DNA of 34,204 bases from Dunaliella salina (Eukaryota; Chlorophyta; Chlorophyceae; Chlamydomonadales; Dunaliellaceae): contig MU069945.1 in NCBI GenBank assembly GCA_002284615.2, positions 144,559-178,762 of the forward strand. Direction: 5' to 3'. The notes beneath the pieces were generated by a model. The model made no database searches. It saw only the letters and a program-made list of their open reading frames with translations, and was not told where the DNA came from. Positions 1 to 10,284 of the stretch are shown one piece after another (within the stretch, counting starts at the first letter, position 1; each line of letters starts with the position of its first letter). Position numbers and translations under genes: made by a program.

Positions 1-300
1 TGGCTGGTTACTGCTCGGTGACTGAGCTGCTGGTGACTGCATGGTACCTGGCCAGTTACTCAGCTAGTCATGCAAAGGAGTGTGACTGGCTGGTTACTGC
101 TCGGTGACTGAGCTGCTGGTGACTGCACNGTGCCTGGCCAGTTACTCAGCTAGTCATGCACTGGAGTGTTGCTGGCTGGTTACTGCTTGGTGACTGACCT
201 GCTGGTGACTGCACGGTGCCTGGCCAGTTACTCAGCCAGTNATGCACTGGAGTATTGCTGACTGGTTACTGTTCGGTGACTCAGCTGCCGATGACAGCCT
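1..300. repeat. 86-bp tandem satellite, about 3.5 copies
   Basis: The unit begins TGGCTGGTTACTGCTCGGTG and restarts at 1, 87, 173 and 259, an exact 86-bp period. The last copy fades at about 300. The array runs off the left edge, so its full size is unknown. Inside each unit, short GGTTACTG / GGTGACTG / CAGTTACTCAGC words recur in both orientations, which suggests the 86-mer itself grew from a shorter ancestor. Two ambiguous bases (129 and 241) fall in the array, as expected where assembly is uncertain. No coding sense is seen. Confidence 0.93.
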
Positions 301-1150
301 GATAACAATTCAATTACTTATTGAGTAATGCTCTAAAGTGTTACTGGACGATTTCCAGGCAGTTACAAAATGAGAAATCGAGGCCGGTTACGATTTGGTT
401 ACTTGTTCAGAAACTGCTTTGTAACGGTCCAGTAATGAAATACAACATTCCGACGAAGGTCTCGAGCGGATGCCTGTACAAGGGCTCCATAGAAGAACCA
501 AACCTAGAACCTCCCAATCCCAGGGGAGCATCATTGTACCATGCCGCAATTTGGGGGAGAGGTTTGAAGACGGGCTTCTTTGCAGGAAAATTGGGCGCAC
601 ACTAGGAACAGGAGAACGAGGCGCACACTAGGACAGATGGCTTACGGCCCAATGGCCCATGTGAGCTTGATAAGATTGACCATAGCTGGCCTCATTTGGT
701 GAGGTGCACTGTTACTAACGGTGTTTGTTAGTGCTGATTGTTGGGTCTTTCCTTAATGCGCGTTGGCGGTTATTTAGAAAAGACTTCTACTTACTTTTTC
801 CCCCCACACCAGACAGACCCTCCATCATGTTGGAGATTACAGCAGCTCGGTACTTTAAAAAAGAAAAAAAAGATTTCATGTTTGGGATTTGAGGTGCACA
901 TGGGGGACCTTCAGTGAAGTGTTTGGCTTATTGGGAAAAAAAGGCTTGATTCCGGAAATAGAATGAGAAGACTCATGATCTTGGTTTTGAACAAGAACAA
1001 GGCATCCTCAGAACATGCTCAAACATATAAAAGTCCAAGCTCAGTATCCAGCATGCATTAAGACTCAACAGTCAGCACTGGGACTGATTGTGAGCCTCAA
1101 CAGTAGCCTCAAGGAGAACTTTGGTAACGAATGGGGATCCGGTGGATTGT
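301..1150. other. Unassigned spacer
   Basis: No convincing gene is visible. Open frames here start at non-ATG codons, have no recognisable motif and overlap on both strands. One short stretch (about 728-768, CTGATTGTTGGGTCTTTCCT then TAATGCGC) resembles stretches near 11138 and 7021 and is treated as a dispersed repeat word. Confidence 0.5.
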
Positions 1151-1154
1151 TAGC

Positions 1155-1905
1155 CATCCATGGCATTGAACTTTTGTCGCAAGTTTGGTTGCCTTTTTGT
1201 CAGAGTTTCTTCAGCCTTAGTGTCTGAGCGGAACTTCAGCTCAATGAGGCGCATAACTCACGTGATATCTCTGTCTCTAGGGTACAACAGGCTTGGAGAG
1301 CGAGTGGTGCCCCTGCCTTGCATTGATAGAACAATGATTCCGTCTGGTTTGCTTGTTGTGTGGCAGAAGTTAGTTCTGTAGGATACAACCAACTTGGAAT
1401 GTTCGTCTGGCCTTCATCAAGGACGTCTTTATCTGAAGTCCAGTATTCATCCTTGTCCAAGCGTCCATAACAACAATGAAAATGCCTGAATCTCTTTCTG
1501 ATTTCTTTGAAGTACATGCTGATAGGATGGTAATGGCCACTCATACGCATTTTGTTTATGTGTGGATGAGTGCATCTGAGGAGAGTGAGAGAAGTGCTAT
1601 CAGGTGCACCACATAAGAAGCTGATCGGAGGGCCAGGCTGGCCTGTAAATTGCGTGGCATCTTTTTCATTTTAAAGAGGACTTGTTGGGTATTATAGGAT
1701 GTTGAATTTTTATTTGAGAGACAGATTTCAAGTTCAAAAAGGGGTTGCTGATTTTTGGATTTGAAACGAACAGTGGGTTGTTTGTTTCCAGGCCTCAGGG
1801 GGTTTTGCCAATTTGTGAAGCTGAAGGTGTTTGTATCAGCTGCTTCTAATTTGTGTGAGTCATGTATTTTTGTTTGTGGAAATGGCGTAGATTTGGTAGC
1901 ATCCA
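1155..1905 (-). pseudogene. Decayed LINE 3' fragment (zinc-knuckle to ExK region)
   Basis: Reading the minus strand from about 1860 down, the peptide LEAADTNTFSFTNWQ matches LGSADTSGYHYQRWQ of the copy at 7.1-8.5 kb. The stretch aligned with the Cys/His knuckle (about 1555-1650) is clearly related in nucleotides to the copy at 5.6-6.3 kb, but the cysteines are lost. Farther on, PDGIIVLS and then MRLIELKFRSDTK (about 1220-1260) give the conserved PD...ExK block in another frame. At least two frameshifts and several stops make it dead. The 3' C-terminal block is missing or unrecognisable, and the 5' limit coincides with the SINE target duplication. The identification rests on similarity to the other copies in this window. 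Confidence 0.72.
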
Positions 1906-1936
1906 AAGTTCCTCTATAATTGTGTGAGAAGGAAAA

Positions 1937-2098
1937 GCTACGCAAGCGGGACTAGCCCCCAAGCATCACGGGAGGAACGACCTTAGCACCCAATACTGGG
2001 CCCGCCTTATTGAACCTCCACAGAATCGAACCCACAACCTCCACATCCCTTTCAGGGATGCAATCCGAATAGACCACACCAGGCTCCCACCACTATGC
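1937..2098 (-). mobile_element. tRNA-derived SINE-like insertion
   Basis: On the minus strand an A-box-like TGGTGTGGTCTATTCGG (about 2075-2092) is followed by a good B box, GGGTTCGATTCTG (about 2024-2036), at tRNA-like spacing. This is the RNA polymerase III promoter arrangement of tRNA-derived SINEs. The stem pairings of a functional tRNA are not evident. The block is flanked by imperfect 31-bp direct repeats (about 1906-1936 and 2100-2130) differing at 5 sites, as expected for target-site duplication by a LINE-type integrase. It could instead be a decayed tRNA gene, but the flanking repeats favour a SINE. Confidence 0.6.
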
Positions 2099-2130
2099 GA
2101 AGTCCCTCTGTGGTTGTGTGAGATGGAAAA

Positions 2131-3390
2131 AAAATGAAGGAAAAACTACTCTTTTAGACATCATCCGATAGCATTGATTGAGGGAAGGACCTACTTGCTC
2201 AAGGCAAATCCTCACCGGTGCCCGTTGAGTGAGCTTTTTTGGCTGGAGCAGCAAGCGAGAAAAAGGTTTGAAAAAAGGTTCTCTGTTTGAGGCAATCCAG
2301 TGTCAGTTTTATGGGGTTCCTTTGCTGGATTCAAAGCGAGAGTATCTGCACTTTCGTTCAAACATGCTTGAGAAAAATAGAAAGGGCTTGTGGCACTTGA
2401 ATCTACTCTGTGTGCAAGGCAGGTTATGGAGGCCGGACCTCATGGTAGCGGGATCCACTAAAGACACTGATGTACAGCCAAAAATCCCTCTGGCATTTAA
2501 TACTCAAGCTGCATTCATGACACCACAAAAAAATGCGCCGGCATTGCCAGTCCTTATTGCCTAATGATACTGCTTTGAGCACAGAGTGCAGCAAGGCAAG
2601 CCAGTCTCAGCACCCCAATTCATCCCTGTCATGCTCATATTTTTTACCTTGATTTTGCTTTGTTGGCAGGTATTTGGGATGTAGTTGGTTTCACAAACTG
2701 GTCTGTACGACCAGCTTGCCGTATAGTGGTTTGTGTTCCACATATTGCATAGAACGTGATTTGTGCATGCCAGCCCCCTGTTCAAAATGAAGCAACAAAA
2801 ATGATGGGCTTTCTACGCAGAAACCCTTCCATCTTGGAAAGGCAATCAAAAAAATCCGCTTTTTTCCGCAAAGAACAAGAAAGAACAATCAAGCNCCCCT
2901 GTCCACCTCCAAGCAATATCACACCTATTATGCACCTATCATTAAACAATGGGCCCTGCCTGCCACTATTAAAACAACTTTCTACATGCAACTATCTCAC
3001 CTGCTGCTCGCAATGATGTTGAGTGCGCCTGCCAAGTACAGCTGACACATGGGCATGTCCTGCCTGTGCAGGCCTTGATGATGCCCAGAAAATGAAAAGA
3101 GAGCGGCAGACGAAAGAAGAACTCGCAAGGGTCACTTTGAAGCCCTCCTGGGAATCAAAGGATTTACAGGAGACTTGGCCTGAATTTCCTGGCCTGAAGT
3201 GTGTTTGCTTCAGTTCAAAGCACAACAGAACCTAATCTCTACATACCCACGGCCCCCTGTGTGAGCAGGCCTGGTCTTCACAGACATTGGCAGCGATTTC
3301 AAACTCGCAAAACACAATCTCCAACTGCCTACACATGCCTCTAACAGAAGTATACCTAAGTACTTGTGCCCTCAAAACCTTTAAGAGAGG
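2131..3390. other. Unassigned stretch between SINE and LINE copy
   Basis: A 111-codon open frame (2229-2564, plus) begins at a non-ATG codon and has no recognised motif. A peptide with CPAC (plus, about 3057) is too isolated to assign. The 3240-3390 part may be a very decayed continuation of the LINE copy that follows. One ambiguous base lies at 2895. Nothing here can be called a gene. Confidence 0.4.
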
Positions 3391-3393
3391 GAA

Positions 3394-3950
3394 AGGCTCA
3401 ACTTAAGTCGACCAGATGCTATTTTGGTCACCCCTTATAATGCCAAGCCTACACCTAACAGTGTTTCTCCTTCTCATTCACATCACGCTTTGCGCAGGTC
3501 CATAAGGAGGACAGCCAGAATTTGCCGCGTGAAGCAGCCTCATAAACTTCATATGAATGAACGTCCTATGCACCTCATAGAAATAAAGTTCTGTAAAGAT
3601 ACAAGGCCAGAACATCAGTCGAACGCGGCTAAGCAGCAGCATGCAGACCTTTGTAAACTAATTAGCGCTAAAGCTAAGACTATTCACCCTATTCTCCTGG
3701 GCGTTGGTGGTTCTATTTACACTGAGCATACCCTGAAGCAATTCAAGCAACAAGGACTGGATCACCAACGTGCCACTAAGCTTGCTCCACAACTTCATGC
3801 CCATTCGAATGGGCATATATGCCCACAAACTAGTCTCCACACGCCGCGCTATTGAAAACAAAAATACTTCCCACAGCCAGGTTCTAGAACCAAGTGCTTG
3901 TAGTAACCCACCAGATCCTCATGATCATAAGCTTTTTATCTTTTTCGTAT
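3394..3950 (+). pseudogene. LINE C-terminal domain, RPD...ExK block, frameshifted
   Basis: The frame contains SRPDAILVTP (from about 3406), then MHLIEIKFCKDTRPEHQ (about 3569-3620), ILLGVGGSIYTEHTLK (about 3690-3738) and GLDHQRATKLA. A single frameshift near 3800 moves the continuation (YAHKLVSTRRAIE) into the next frame. The conserved ending NPPDPH lies at about 3904-3923, the same six residues that end the minus-strand copy at 12.26 kb. RPD followed by ExK is the pattern of PD-(D/E)XK nucleases, so the domain may be the restriction-like endonuclease of the element; this is inference from motif spacing. The fragment is 5'-truncated, with no RNase H or reverse transcriptase in front. It is the best preserved C-terminus in the window besides the 12.26-14.23 kb copy. 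Confidence 0.8.
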
Positions 3951-4289
3951 CTTGTGGTGGAGGGGACTCACGGCTCTTTTTGAGCCAATGTGTCACCTCA
4001 TCCTTAATCAATGTAGGGAGAGTTTCTCTGCCTATGTAGTTTCCTTTTTCTTTCCCGCGGCAGATTCAACTCAAATCTTGAAAGACAGGATTTTGAAAAA
4101 CCTGAAGCAACCAATGTATGGCAGCAGAATCTGGACACATAATTGCATAGCAAGATCACATTTGATACAAACACCACTAATCCTCAAACAGACATAAAAG
4201 GCTCATGCGAATATTGGCTGCGCGAGGTTGACCTCGTGAAGCACACGGGTCAGCAATCCCCTCATCCAGCATCATCTGACACAGGATCC

Positions 4290-4968
4290 CACAGCCATTC
4301 CACTCCTACTCCATCCCCCTTCATTCTCCCAGAAATCTACACGGCACACATGGCTTGCATGTATAATACACAAGGCAAATGTGTTAGTATGATTTCCTCT
4401 GACCGCATCCAAATCCTCTACAGGGCTTCTTATGGGTCCAAGCTTGCTGGCATGCATGAGAAAATAACACCAGCTCTAGGCAACTTCGCTACTGAGCTGC
4501 AAGGACTCCTTTCCTGCGAATTCATGCTTGAAAGAAAATACTGTAGTAAGGAGATCAAATACTCCTTTTCACGAGCCCTTCCAACTCACATTCATCACGC
4601 CCTTCGAAATGGGCCTAAGTAACCCAAGAAAAAATGGCCTCCCCACTAAACCACAACCCACATGCCAGAATCATTGGAGTGCGCACTCCCAAGACACTCT
4701 TTTTGGTACCATGCATAATGCCTTCTCATCCAAATTCTCAGGCTTCTCAGTCTACCATCCCATTTATGATGAGGGAATCATGACCCAAGCTTTGCAACAT
4801 GCCATCTACTCTGCCATTCTCAACACAGAGGCCACTGCTACATTCATGTTCCTTCCTGCTTGGAGTAAGAACACGATAACCAACCCCTACTCCAGACTTA
4901 TCAATGCCTTACCCCCACCTCTGTTACAACCTCCTGTTACGACCTCCAGGAACCATACCTTGCGTTAA
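4290..4968 (+). pseudogene. Probable LINE fragment from upstream of the RT domain
   Basis: Two overlapping frames read as coding-like protein. The first, ending at 4622, includes SDRIQILYRASYG and LPTHIHHALRNG. The second, 4528-4968, includes FSGFSVYHPIYDEGIM and TATFMFLPAWSKNT. The shift between frames lies near 4600. The acidic/aromatic YDE...LPAW pattern resembles the region that precedes the reverse transcriptase core in RNase H-bearing algal LINEs, but I recognise it only from general resemblance. Position and orientation directly after a same-strand LINE 3' end suggest head-to-tail or nested copies. No RT catalytic motif follows. It could also be an unrelated dead gene. Confidence 0.45.
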
Positions 4969-5044
4969 ACTTAGTTACAGTGCTCAATCCTGCCCTAACC
5001 AAGAGGTTCCCTGACCTGAGCATACCTGGGACGTGAAAAAACAA

Positions 5045-5385
5045 GTTTGTGGGCACATTGAACAGAACGGGCATGACATTGTTGAGCAAGCTTCGTGGCA
5101 CGCTGGTGATCCAATCCTAGTTTATCGGATTGCTTCAGGGTATGCTCAGTGTAAATAGTTCCACCTACATCCAGGAGAAAAGGGTGAATTGTAACAGCTT
5201 TAGCGTTGATAAGTTTACAAAGGTCTGCATGCTGCTGCTTTGCCGCGTTCGACTGATGCTCTGGCCTTGTGTCTTCACAGAACTATTTATCAGGTGCACA
5301 TGACATTCATTTGCATGAAGTACATGGGGTTGCCTCATGCAGCTAGTTCTGGTGGTCCTCCGTGGGGAGCTGCGCAAAGCGTGAT
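5045..5385 (-). pseudogene. LINE C-terminal fragment, minus strand, decayed
   Basis: From about 5290 down, the minus strand reads HVHLI followed by a damaged ExK region. It then has a stretch matching LLGVGGxIYTEHTLKQ and DHQRATKLAQQ of the 3.4-3.95 kb copy (about 5050-5150), ending near the YAHKLV equivalent. The RPD motif is not preserved and the frame changes at least twice. It is very close in sequence to the plus-strand copy 1.2 kb away, so the two lie in inverted orientation. No function is expected. Confidence 0.65.
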
Positions 5386-5604
5386 AGGAATGGGTACATC
5401 GATGGTATTGAAGGCGCAGATATAAGAGTGCCGATACTCTTGCACTTCAAGTCAGTCACAGCACCTCTCAGCACACCTCTCAGCTTGCTGCACCAATCAC
5501 AACATCTCTCATACAGAACACTGGCCTCTTTCAAACCTCCAAGGCAGACAAAAACAGATCAAGCATGAAGAGTACAACTTGGGGACAGTAAACCTTAGCA
5601 CTTT

Positions 5605-6292
5605 TAGTTACCAAAATTGGTAGAACCTGCTCAGCATGTCCAATACACAACCCACAATTCCAAAAGTAGTAATGCCTTTTGGCATGTAAAAGCTGTGACC
5701 CTCAAAGGACAGATCAATGTCCTCAAACATCAAACAGACACCCTGCACAATGGCAAAAATGTCAAATGCTTCAGTGGCCACCCTGGGCCTTCTCTTTGCC
5801 CTTTTTGTGGTGCACCTGGTAGCACTTCCCATACCTTACTCAGATGCACTCACCAACAGATAAACAAAATGAGCATGAATTGCCACCATCAAGCACACAG
5901 CACCTGCGGCAAAGCAATTAGCAATGGAGGCTTTGGATCTTACAGATGCATGCAATACAGAAAGGCTATACTCCCCGGATATGGTAATTCCAATTAGTGC
6001 CCACTGAAAAATTCCATGTTGGCTGTTTCCATCCAGACAACCACCAAATTCACAGCTCAGTCGCCCTGATGGCATTTTAGTTATGCCCCTTCAAGTTGAA
6101 GACAGACTCTGCCTGAACACCCTTGAGAGACTCCACACACCACCCGCGGAATGTGAATCCCAGAGACAGAGGTGACCACCTCATTGAGATGAAATTCTGC
6201 TCTGATACCAAACCCAAACAAACATTCCACACTGCACAAAATCAGCATAACACACCATTGAGAGACTACGTGCAAAAGTTCCTTGGGGCACA
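5605..6292 (+). pseudogene. LINE fragment: zinc knuckle plus RPD...ExK block
   Basis: The frame 5617-5997 contains the knuckle CPFCGAPGSTSHTLLRC (C-x2-C-x8-H-x4-C, about 5797-5847), a form found C-terminal to RNase H in this family. After a frameshift near 6000, SRPDGILVMPLQ (about 6059-6094) and DHLIEMKFCSDTKPKQ (about 6174-6222) give the PD...ExK pair. The copy is cut about 60 bp after the ExK motif, where a 140-bp repeat starts at about 6295. The conserved LLGVGG block is therefore missing: it was either truncated by that insertion or lost by recombination. Confidence 0.78.
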
Positions 6293-6294
6293 CA

Positions 6295-6435
6295 TCGGAA
6301 AGAAAAGAAAAGTCTACACAAGCCAAAGGCTGCGTGTCTTCAGGTAATACCTAACGTAAAGTCAAAGGCCTCCTCGGAGAGCCCTCTAAAGCTACACTAG
6401 ACACAGCTAGCCTAGGAGAGAGCCAGAAACAGACT
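6295..6435 (+). repeat. Short dispersed element, copy 1 of 3 (direct)
   Basis: A stretch starting AAAAGTCTACACAAGCCAAA and ending GCTAGCCTAGGAGAGAGCCA matches 6776-6915 in the same orientation and 6962-7080 in the opposite orientation. This copy is the most diverged in its middle. It has no coding frame and no pol III boxes that I can see. It abuts the broken end of a LINE copy. The unit is probably a short non-autonomous element or the end of a larger transposon. Confidence 0.7.
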
Positions 6436-6517
6436 TCATGAGGATTTGGAGGGTTGTCCGCCATGCTCTCGGACGCCCAGACTCTCCTCCTGCTGTCCGC
6501 CGCCGCGCGCCCAGCAG

Positions 6518-6750
6518 CCCCCCCCCCCCAGCAGTCCCCTGAAAATGAAGAGCATGTTTATAATGGATATCAATTTTGCTGTTAATGATGTCAATGATAT
6601 TAATGATGGATATCAATTTTGCTGTTGATTCACCTTTGTGCTTGGTAAGGCCAAGATTCATAAAAGGTTTGATTGTGTAATCATTAAGGATAGTGCCGGC
6701 CACACCAATTTAGATGATTTGCAGAGTCACTTTGTTGTTTCTGTTTGGTT
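6518..6750 (-). pseudogene. LINE C-terminal fragment (VGxAGTI block)
   Basis: On the minus strand NNKVTLQII (interrupted by a stop), then VAGTILNDYTIKPFMNLG and LTKHKGESTAKL, match the 7.1-8.5 kb copy (GVAGTIYNKDTITPLLYLG). Both represent the LLGVGGxIY block of the family, so this is a second sublineage. The homologous region is broken by a short duplicated GATATCAATTTTGCTGTT word (about 6567 and 6609). The downstream peptide is Gly/Arg-rich and shared with the 7.1-8.5 kb copy. The 5' limit coincides with a (TTGGA)n run. Confidence 0.7.
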
Positions 6751-6775
6751 TGGATTGGATTGGATTGGATTGGAA
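6747..6775 (+). repeat. (TTGGA)n microsatellite at LINE/repeat boundary
   Basis: Five imperfect copies of the pentamer TTGGA separate the truncated minus-strand LINE piece from the second 140-bp element. It may mark a slippage-prone insertion junction. Confidence 0.8.
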
Positions 6776-6915
6776 AAAAAGAAGTCTACGCAAGCCAAAG
6801 GCCGCGTGCATTAAGGGAAGATCCTTTAACTGGAGAGCTAGAGGCCTCACCAGAAGGCCTTCAGAACCTGCACTAGACGCAGCTAGCCTAGGAGAAAGCC
6901 AGAAACAGATCTAAT
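6776..6915 (+). repeat. Short dispersed element, copy 2 of 3 (left arm of inverted pair)
   Basis: It runs from AAAAAAAGAAGTCTACGCAA to about the AGAAACAGATC word. It matches 6295-6435 directly and pairs as a reverse complement with 6962-7080 across a spacer of about 50 bases, so single-stranded DNA or RNA could fold into a hairpin with arms of about 115 bp. The shared core includes GTGCATTAAGGGAAGA, GCCTCACCAG and GCTAGCCTAGGAGA. Confidence 0.75.
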
Positions 6916-6961
6916 GGAGGGTTGCTCGCCATGCCCCTGGACACTTGGACTCTTCTTCTCC

Positions 6962-7080
6962 CCTCTCCTAGGCTAGCTTTGCCTAGTTTCGGTGGAGGGC
7001 CTCCTGGTGAGGCCTTAAGCTTTTGTTAGGGGCTCTTCCCTTAATGCACACGGCCTTCGGCTTGCCTAGACTTTTCTTTT
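6962..7080 (-). repeat. Short dispersed element, copy 3 of 3 (right arm of inverted pair)
   Basis: This is the reverse complement of the 6776-6915 copy, with the same CTCCTAGGCTAGC, GGTGAGGCC and CTTCCCTTAATGCAC landmarks in order. It ends in a pyrimidine-rich CTTTTC run next to the 3' end of the following LINE copy, as if inserted beside it. Confidence 0.75.
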
Positions 7081-7089
7081 TCTTTTCTT

Positions 7090-8516
7090 TTCTTTCCTCC
7101 CTTCCTCCGCCGCCGCGCGTCCAGCAAACCCCCTCCCAGAAGCCCCCTGTGAGCAAAGAGCGTGTCCAGTGTTTTTGATAGTGGTTAATCTTTGAAAGGC
7201 ATGGTCCCTAAGGTTGGCTGCTAGTGATTTGGCTTTTTGTTTGGTCAGGCCGAGATATAAAAGGGGTGTGATTGTATCCTTGTTGTAGATGGTACCGGCC
7301 ACACCAATTAAGATGATGTGTAAAGTCACTTTGTTATTCCTGTTTGGATTTCTGGAGCTGCAGGTCTTCAGTCTGGTGTGAGAATGATTGGTCACTGCAC
7401 GTTCTAGAGTGATGAAGGGATTTGTGTTGGGACAGAATTTCAGTTCTACACGATGTATGTCCATGTCTTGAGGAGGGATCTTGGAAGGATCAAGGTGAGT
7501 TTGTTTGCCTGGAAGAGGGCATACAAAGACAGCATCAAGGCGGGTTTGGTGCCGGGCAGGGGAGCAAGTACCATTTAGGGAAAACCCAGTCTGGAATAGC
7601 TCTTGATATGTTTCCAGGGACTTGTATGCCCTGATCCAGGAGTCTTTTGTTACTGCAGCCATCCATACCAATAAGGGATGAGCCACACCGGCCTTCACTT
7701 AGGGCTTTTACACAAAGACTGAGGGCTGCGTTGTGTCAATTGGTGTGCATCCCGCTGATTGTTGAGTTTGTGCACCTGAGGAGTATGTGGTCAATGTGGT
7801 CCATATCATCACATAGTGGGCATCTTCCAGAACTAGAAATGTTGAATCTGAAGGCATGTCTCTGATTGTACATTCTATCCGTACGATACTTCATTATATT
7901 AATTTGCTGTTCAAGGGCAATTCCTGGAATTTTCCAGAAGGGAATGCTGACCTCTTTGTTTGCAAGTTGAAAGGTTGGATTGTGTGATTTTGTGTTTGCT
8001 CCAGTGGTTGGTATGGCATCATCATGTTTCTGCCATCTCTGGTAGTGGTAGCCAGAGGTGTCAGCAGAGCCAAGCTTGTGTTTCTTGTGCATGTGTGCTT
8101 TAAGTTTGTCATTGAGGTTGGTGAGGTAGTGCATGGGGAAAGCATGGGAGCGGTGTATGCCATCATTTTGCGTGGAAGAGGTCTTCAATGAAAGCCAATA
8201 AAAAATTGTGGAAAGGGTCCCTGGTACCTGGAAGTACAGTGTCTATGGTGTCTGAGAGGGCTGCGGTGCGAGCGCAAGCATCAGCCCCCTCATTTCCTAC
8301 AATGCCAGAGTGGGCTTTGACTTTGTAAAAATGGATAGGGTGAGGGGAGTGCTCTAACATGGTTGATATTGCATGAATGAGCACTGTGTGTAGGTGATAC
8401 CTCATGCACATTGGATTAAGGATTTGATTTGAAATCTGGAAGAGGCAGGATGCACTATCGGTGGCAATTTCAGTTTGCTTGTGTTGGAGTGCCACAAGCC
8501 TTGTAGGGGTGTTCAC
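7090..8516 (-). pseudogene. LINE copy: RNase H end, zinc knuckle, RPD-like...ExK, C-terminal block
   Basis: This is a long minus-strand copy, 5'-truncated inside RNase H. In order: ATDSASCLFQI (third RNase H acid), IHFYKVKAHSGIVGNEGADA (last RNase H acid, about 8260-8345), a shifted frame with LGSADTSGYHYQRW and the knuckle CPLCDDMDHIDHILLRC (about 7770-7820), then RLDAVFVCPLP, DIHRVELKFCPNTNP (about 7425-7465) and ILIGVAGTIYNKDTITPL (about 7255-7310). The aspartate of RPD is kept as RLDA. At least two frameshifts separate the parts and the first two RNase H acids are absent, so it is inactive. The nuclease-like block is diverged from the 3.4 kb and 12.3 kb copies, marking a second subfamily. 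Confidence 0.85.
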
Positions 8517-9370
8517 GCCCCGAGGTGACTTTCACCAAATGACTTGAAAATTTGAGAATAGGTGCACATTTGGTAAATATTAAGGGCTGCAAAGTTGGAT
8601 TTTCGAAAATCGGCCCAGGAGCGGGCTCAGGGGAGCTCCCAACCTCGTTTCAGATCAGATCATGAGGTTTCCACACATACTCTTTAATAACTGGCCAGGA
8701 AATAGCCCAAATCTTGTAATTTTTATTTTGACAGATGCCTGCTATTGAGAGCTATCTGTAGACATGCTATTTGTGGGGAACAACTCCCTGATAGGCAAGA
8801 TGACTTGGAAAATGTGTGTTTTTTGCCCATTTTGGCCATTTTGCCCACTCAAAACATGGCATAAAAGATGTGGAGTGCTGTTTCCCTGTCCCTGACTTGG
8901 CATAGGTTCTTGGCATAGTATGATAAAACAGCACGAGCAAAATGGGGCGGAAACAATGTTGCTCAGCGCTGATGCTTGCTAGAATCATTGCTTTTTTAAT
9001 GCTTAAAATGTACGTTTGAGCCCACTCCTGACCAGCCAGGCAATTTTTTTGCGCAATTCTTGCTGCTAACCTTTCCTGACATTACAAGGTATCCAACGGT
9101 GTGCTTCTTGACCAAAACGGATGACTTTGAGAATGACCCAAATTTTTAGGTGCTAATTTGCCCGAGTGCTGACACAACAAATGGCTTTTGGTGCATCAAG
9201 TGCCTTCAGGATAATTGTTTTGGCACGAAACTTGGCATGGGGGGCCAGCATGATATTTTGAAGGGGCTGTGTGTGGGAAATTGGGAATGCGCAGGTGTGT
9301 GGGTGTATGTGGGGGGTTAGGTACTCACTTTTGGTGCTTTTGCATGAGAGCTGCATGGCAGGAGCGCTGC
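8517..9370. other. Unassigned AT-richer stretch
   Basis: No coding or repeat structure is recognised. The stretch contains short T-runs and repeated GGCCATTTTGCCC-like words (8825-8850). It begins exactly at the 5' truncation point of the preceding LINE copy, so it may be the original host sequence into which the LINE inserted. Confidence 0.4.
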
Positions 9371-9678
9371 GCACATGGTAAAACCGTGGAAGCTGTCAAA
9401 ACCCCTGTCTCAGCACACCGACCTGCGCTGCCTGCTACGCGCCGCGCGCCACACCCAGAGTGCCTCACATGCCCTCACAGGTGCTCATGGGCATCATCCA
9501 AAGCAGTTCCTGCAAGGGTTGAGCTGTCGCATGGTCAGCTGTCCAGCGTTTTGCTTCTGGAAGATCAGCATGCATGGGGTGTATCAGATGCACTACAGTG
9601 ACAATCCAAGGCTACAAACATGTGCATTTTGACCTCCTCGACTCACAAATATACTTTTTAAGTGCTGGAGTGCACAGG

Positions 9679-9893
9679 TCAGGTCATCACAGGTGAATGC
9701 TTGTGCGCCTGGTCCTCTTCCACCTCACAACCTTCTTCAGTGTGAAGCTGCTGCCAAATTTCACACATGATGACCTTCCATTCCTCTTTAGGAAGGATTG
9801 GGACGCCGGGGGGGAGGTCCTCCTGGGCTGCACCTCGCTCCAGGGCACAGGTTCCTCCTCGACGAAGGTCTTCTGCTGCCGCTGACGCTGATG
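9679..9893 (-). CDS. Candidate terminal exon, unrecognised protein
   Basis: The minus strand has an uninterrupted frame of about 70 codons ending in TGA at 9679-9681. It reads ASASAAAEDL near the start, then GVPILPKEEWKVIMCEIW, QQLHTEEGCEVEEDQ and HKHSPVMT at the end. Composition is protein-like: Ala-rich lead, Pro-rich turn, then an amphipathic acidic helix. An acceptor TTGGGCAG just before 9893 would start it in phase 1. There is no ATG, so it would be the last exon of a gene to the right. The competing minus frame (MSQRLGQHQRQRQQ...) is open over the same DNA but less protein-like. I recognise no family. It may be a host exon or another transposon fragment, given the LINE debris on both sides. 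Confidence 0.35.
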
Positions 9894-10284
9894 CTGCCCA
9901 AGACGCTGGCTCAAAATTTGCAGAATTGTTTATCTAATAGATAAATCCAAGCGTGTCCCAAAAATGGCGAGTTTGGAGGCCCGTCAGGAGGGCGATGACG
10001 TTTTACCTGTCAAATTTTCGTGCCTTACAGCTGGTGCACCGGGGTACATAAAACAAGTACTGACGGACTTTTCAATTTGTGTTTGATTAGGTCGATTCCT
10101 TAAATCGAGCTCCACGTGTTTTTGGTGGAGGGGGTCCGGTCTATGTTTGGACCCACACCCCCTGTATCTCCCCAGCCACAGCACCATCCCACATTCTGAG
10201 ACCAATTTTGCTGCCCCATTTTCCACCAGGAAACCACTCATGAAGCCAAAAATGGGATTGGAGCAACTTGGTCTGGGGGTGAAC
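9894..10284. other. Unassigned stretch
   Basis: No gene or repeat is identified. Frames on the minus strand continue from the RNase H fragment to the right without recognisable motifs. Confidence 0.35.
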
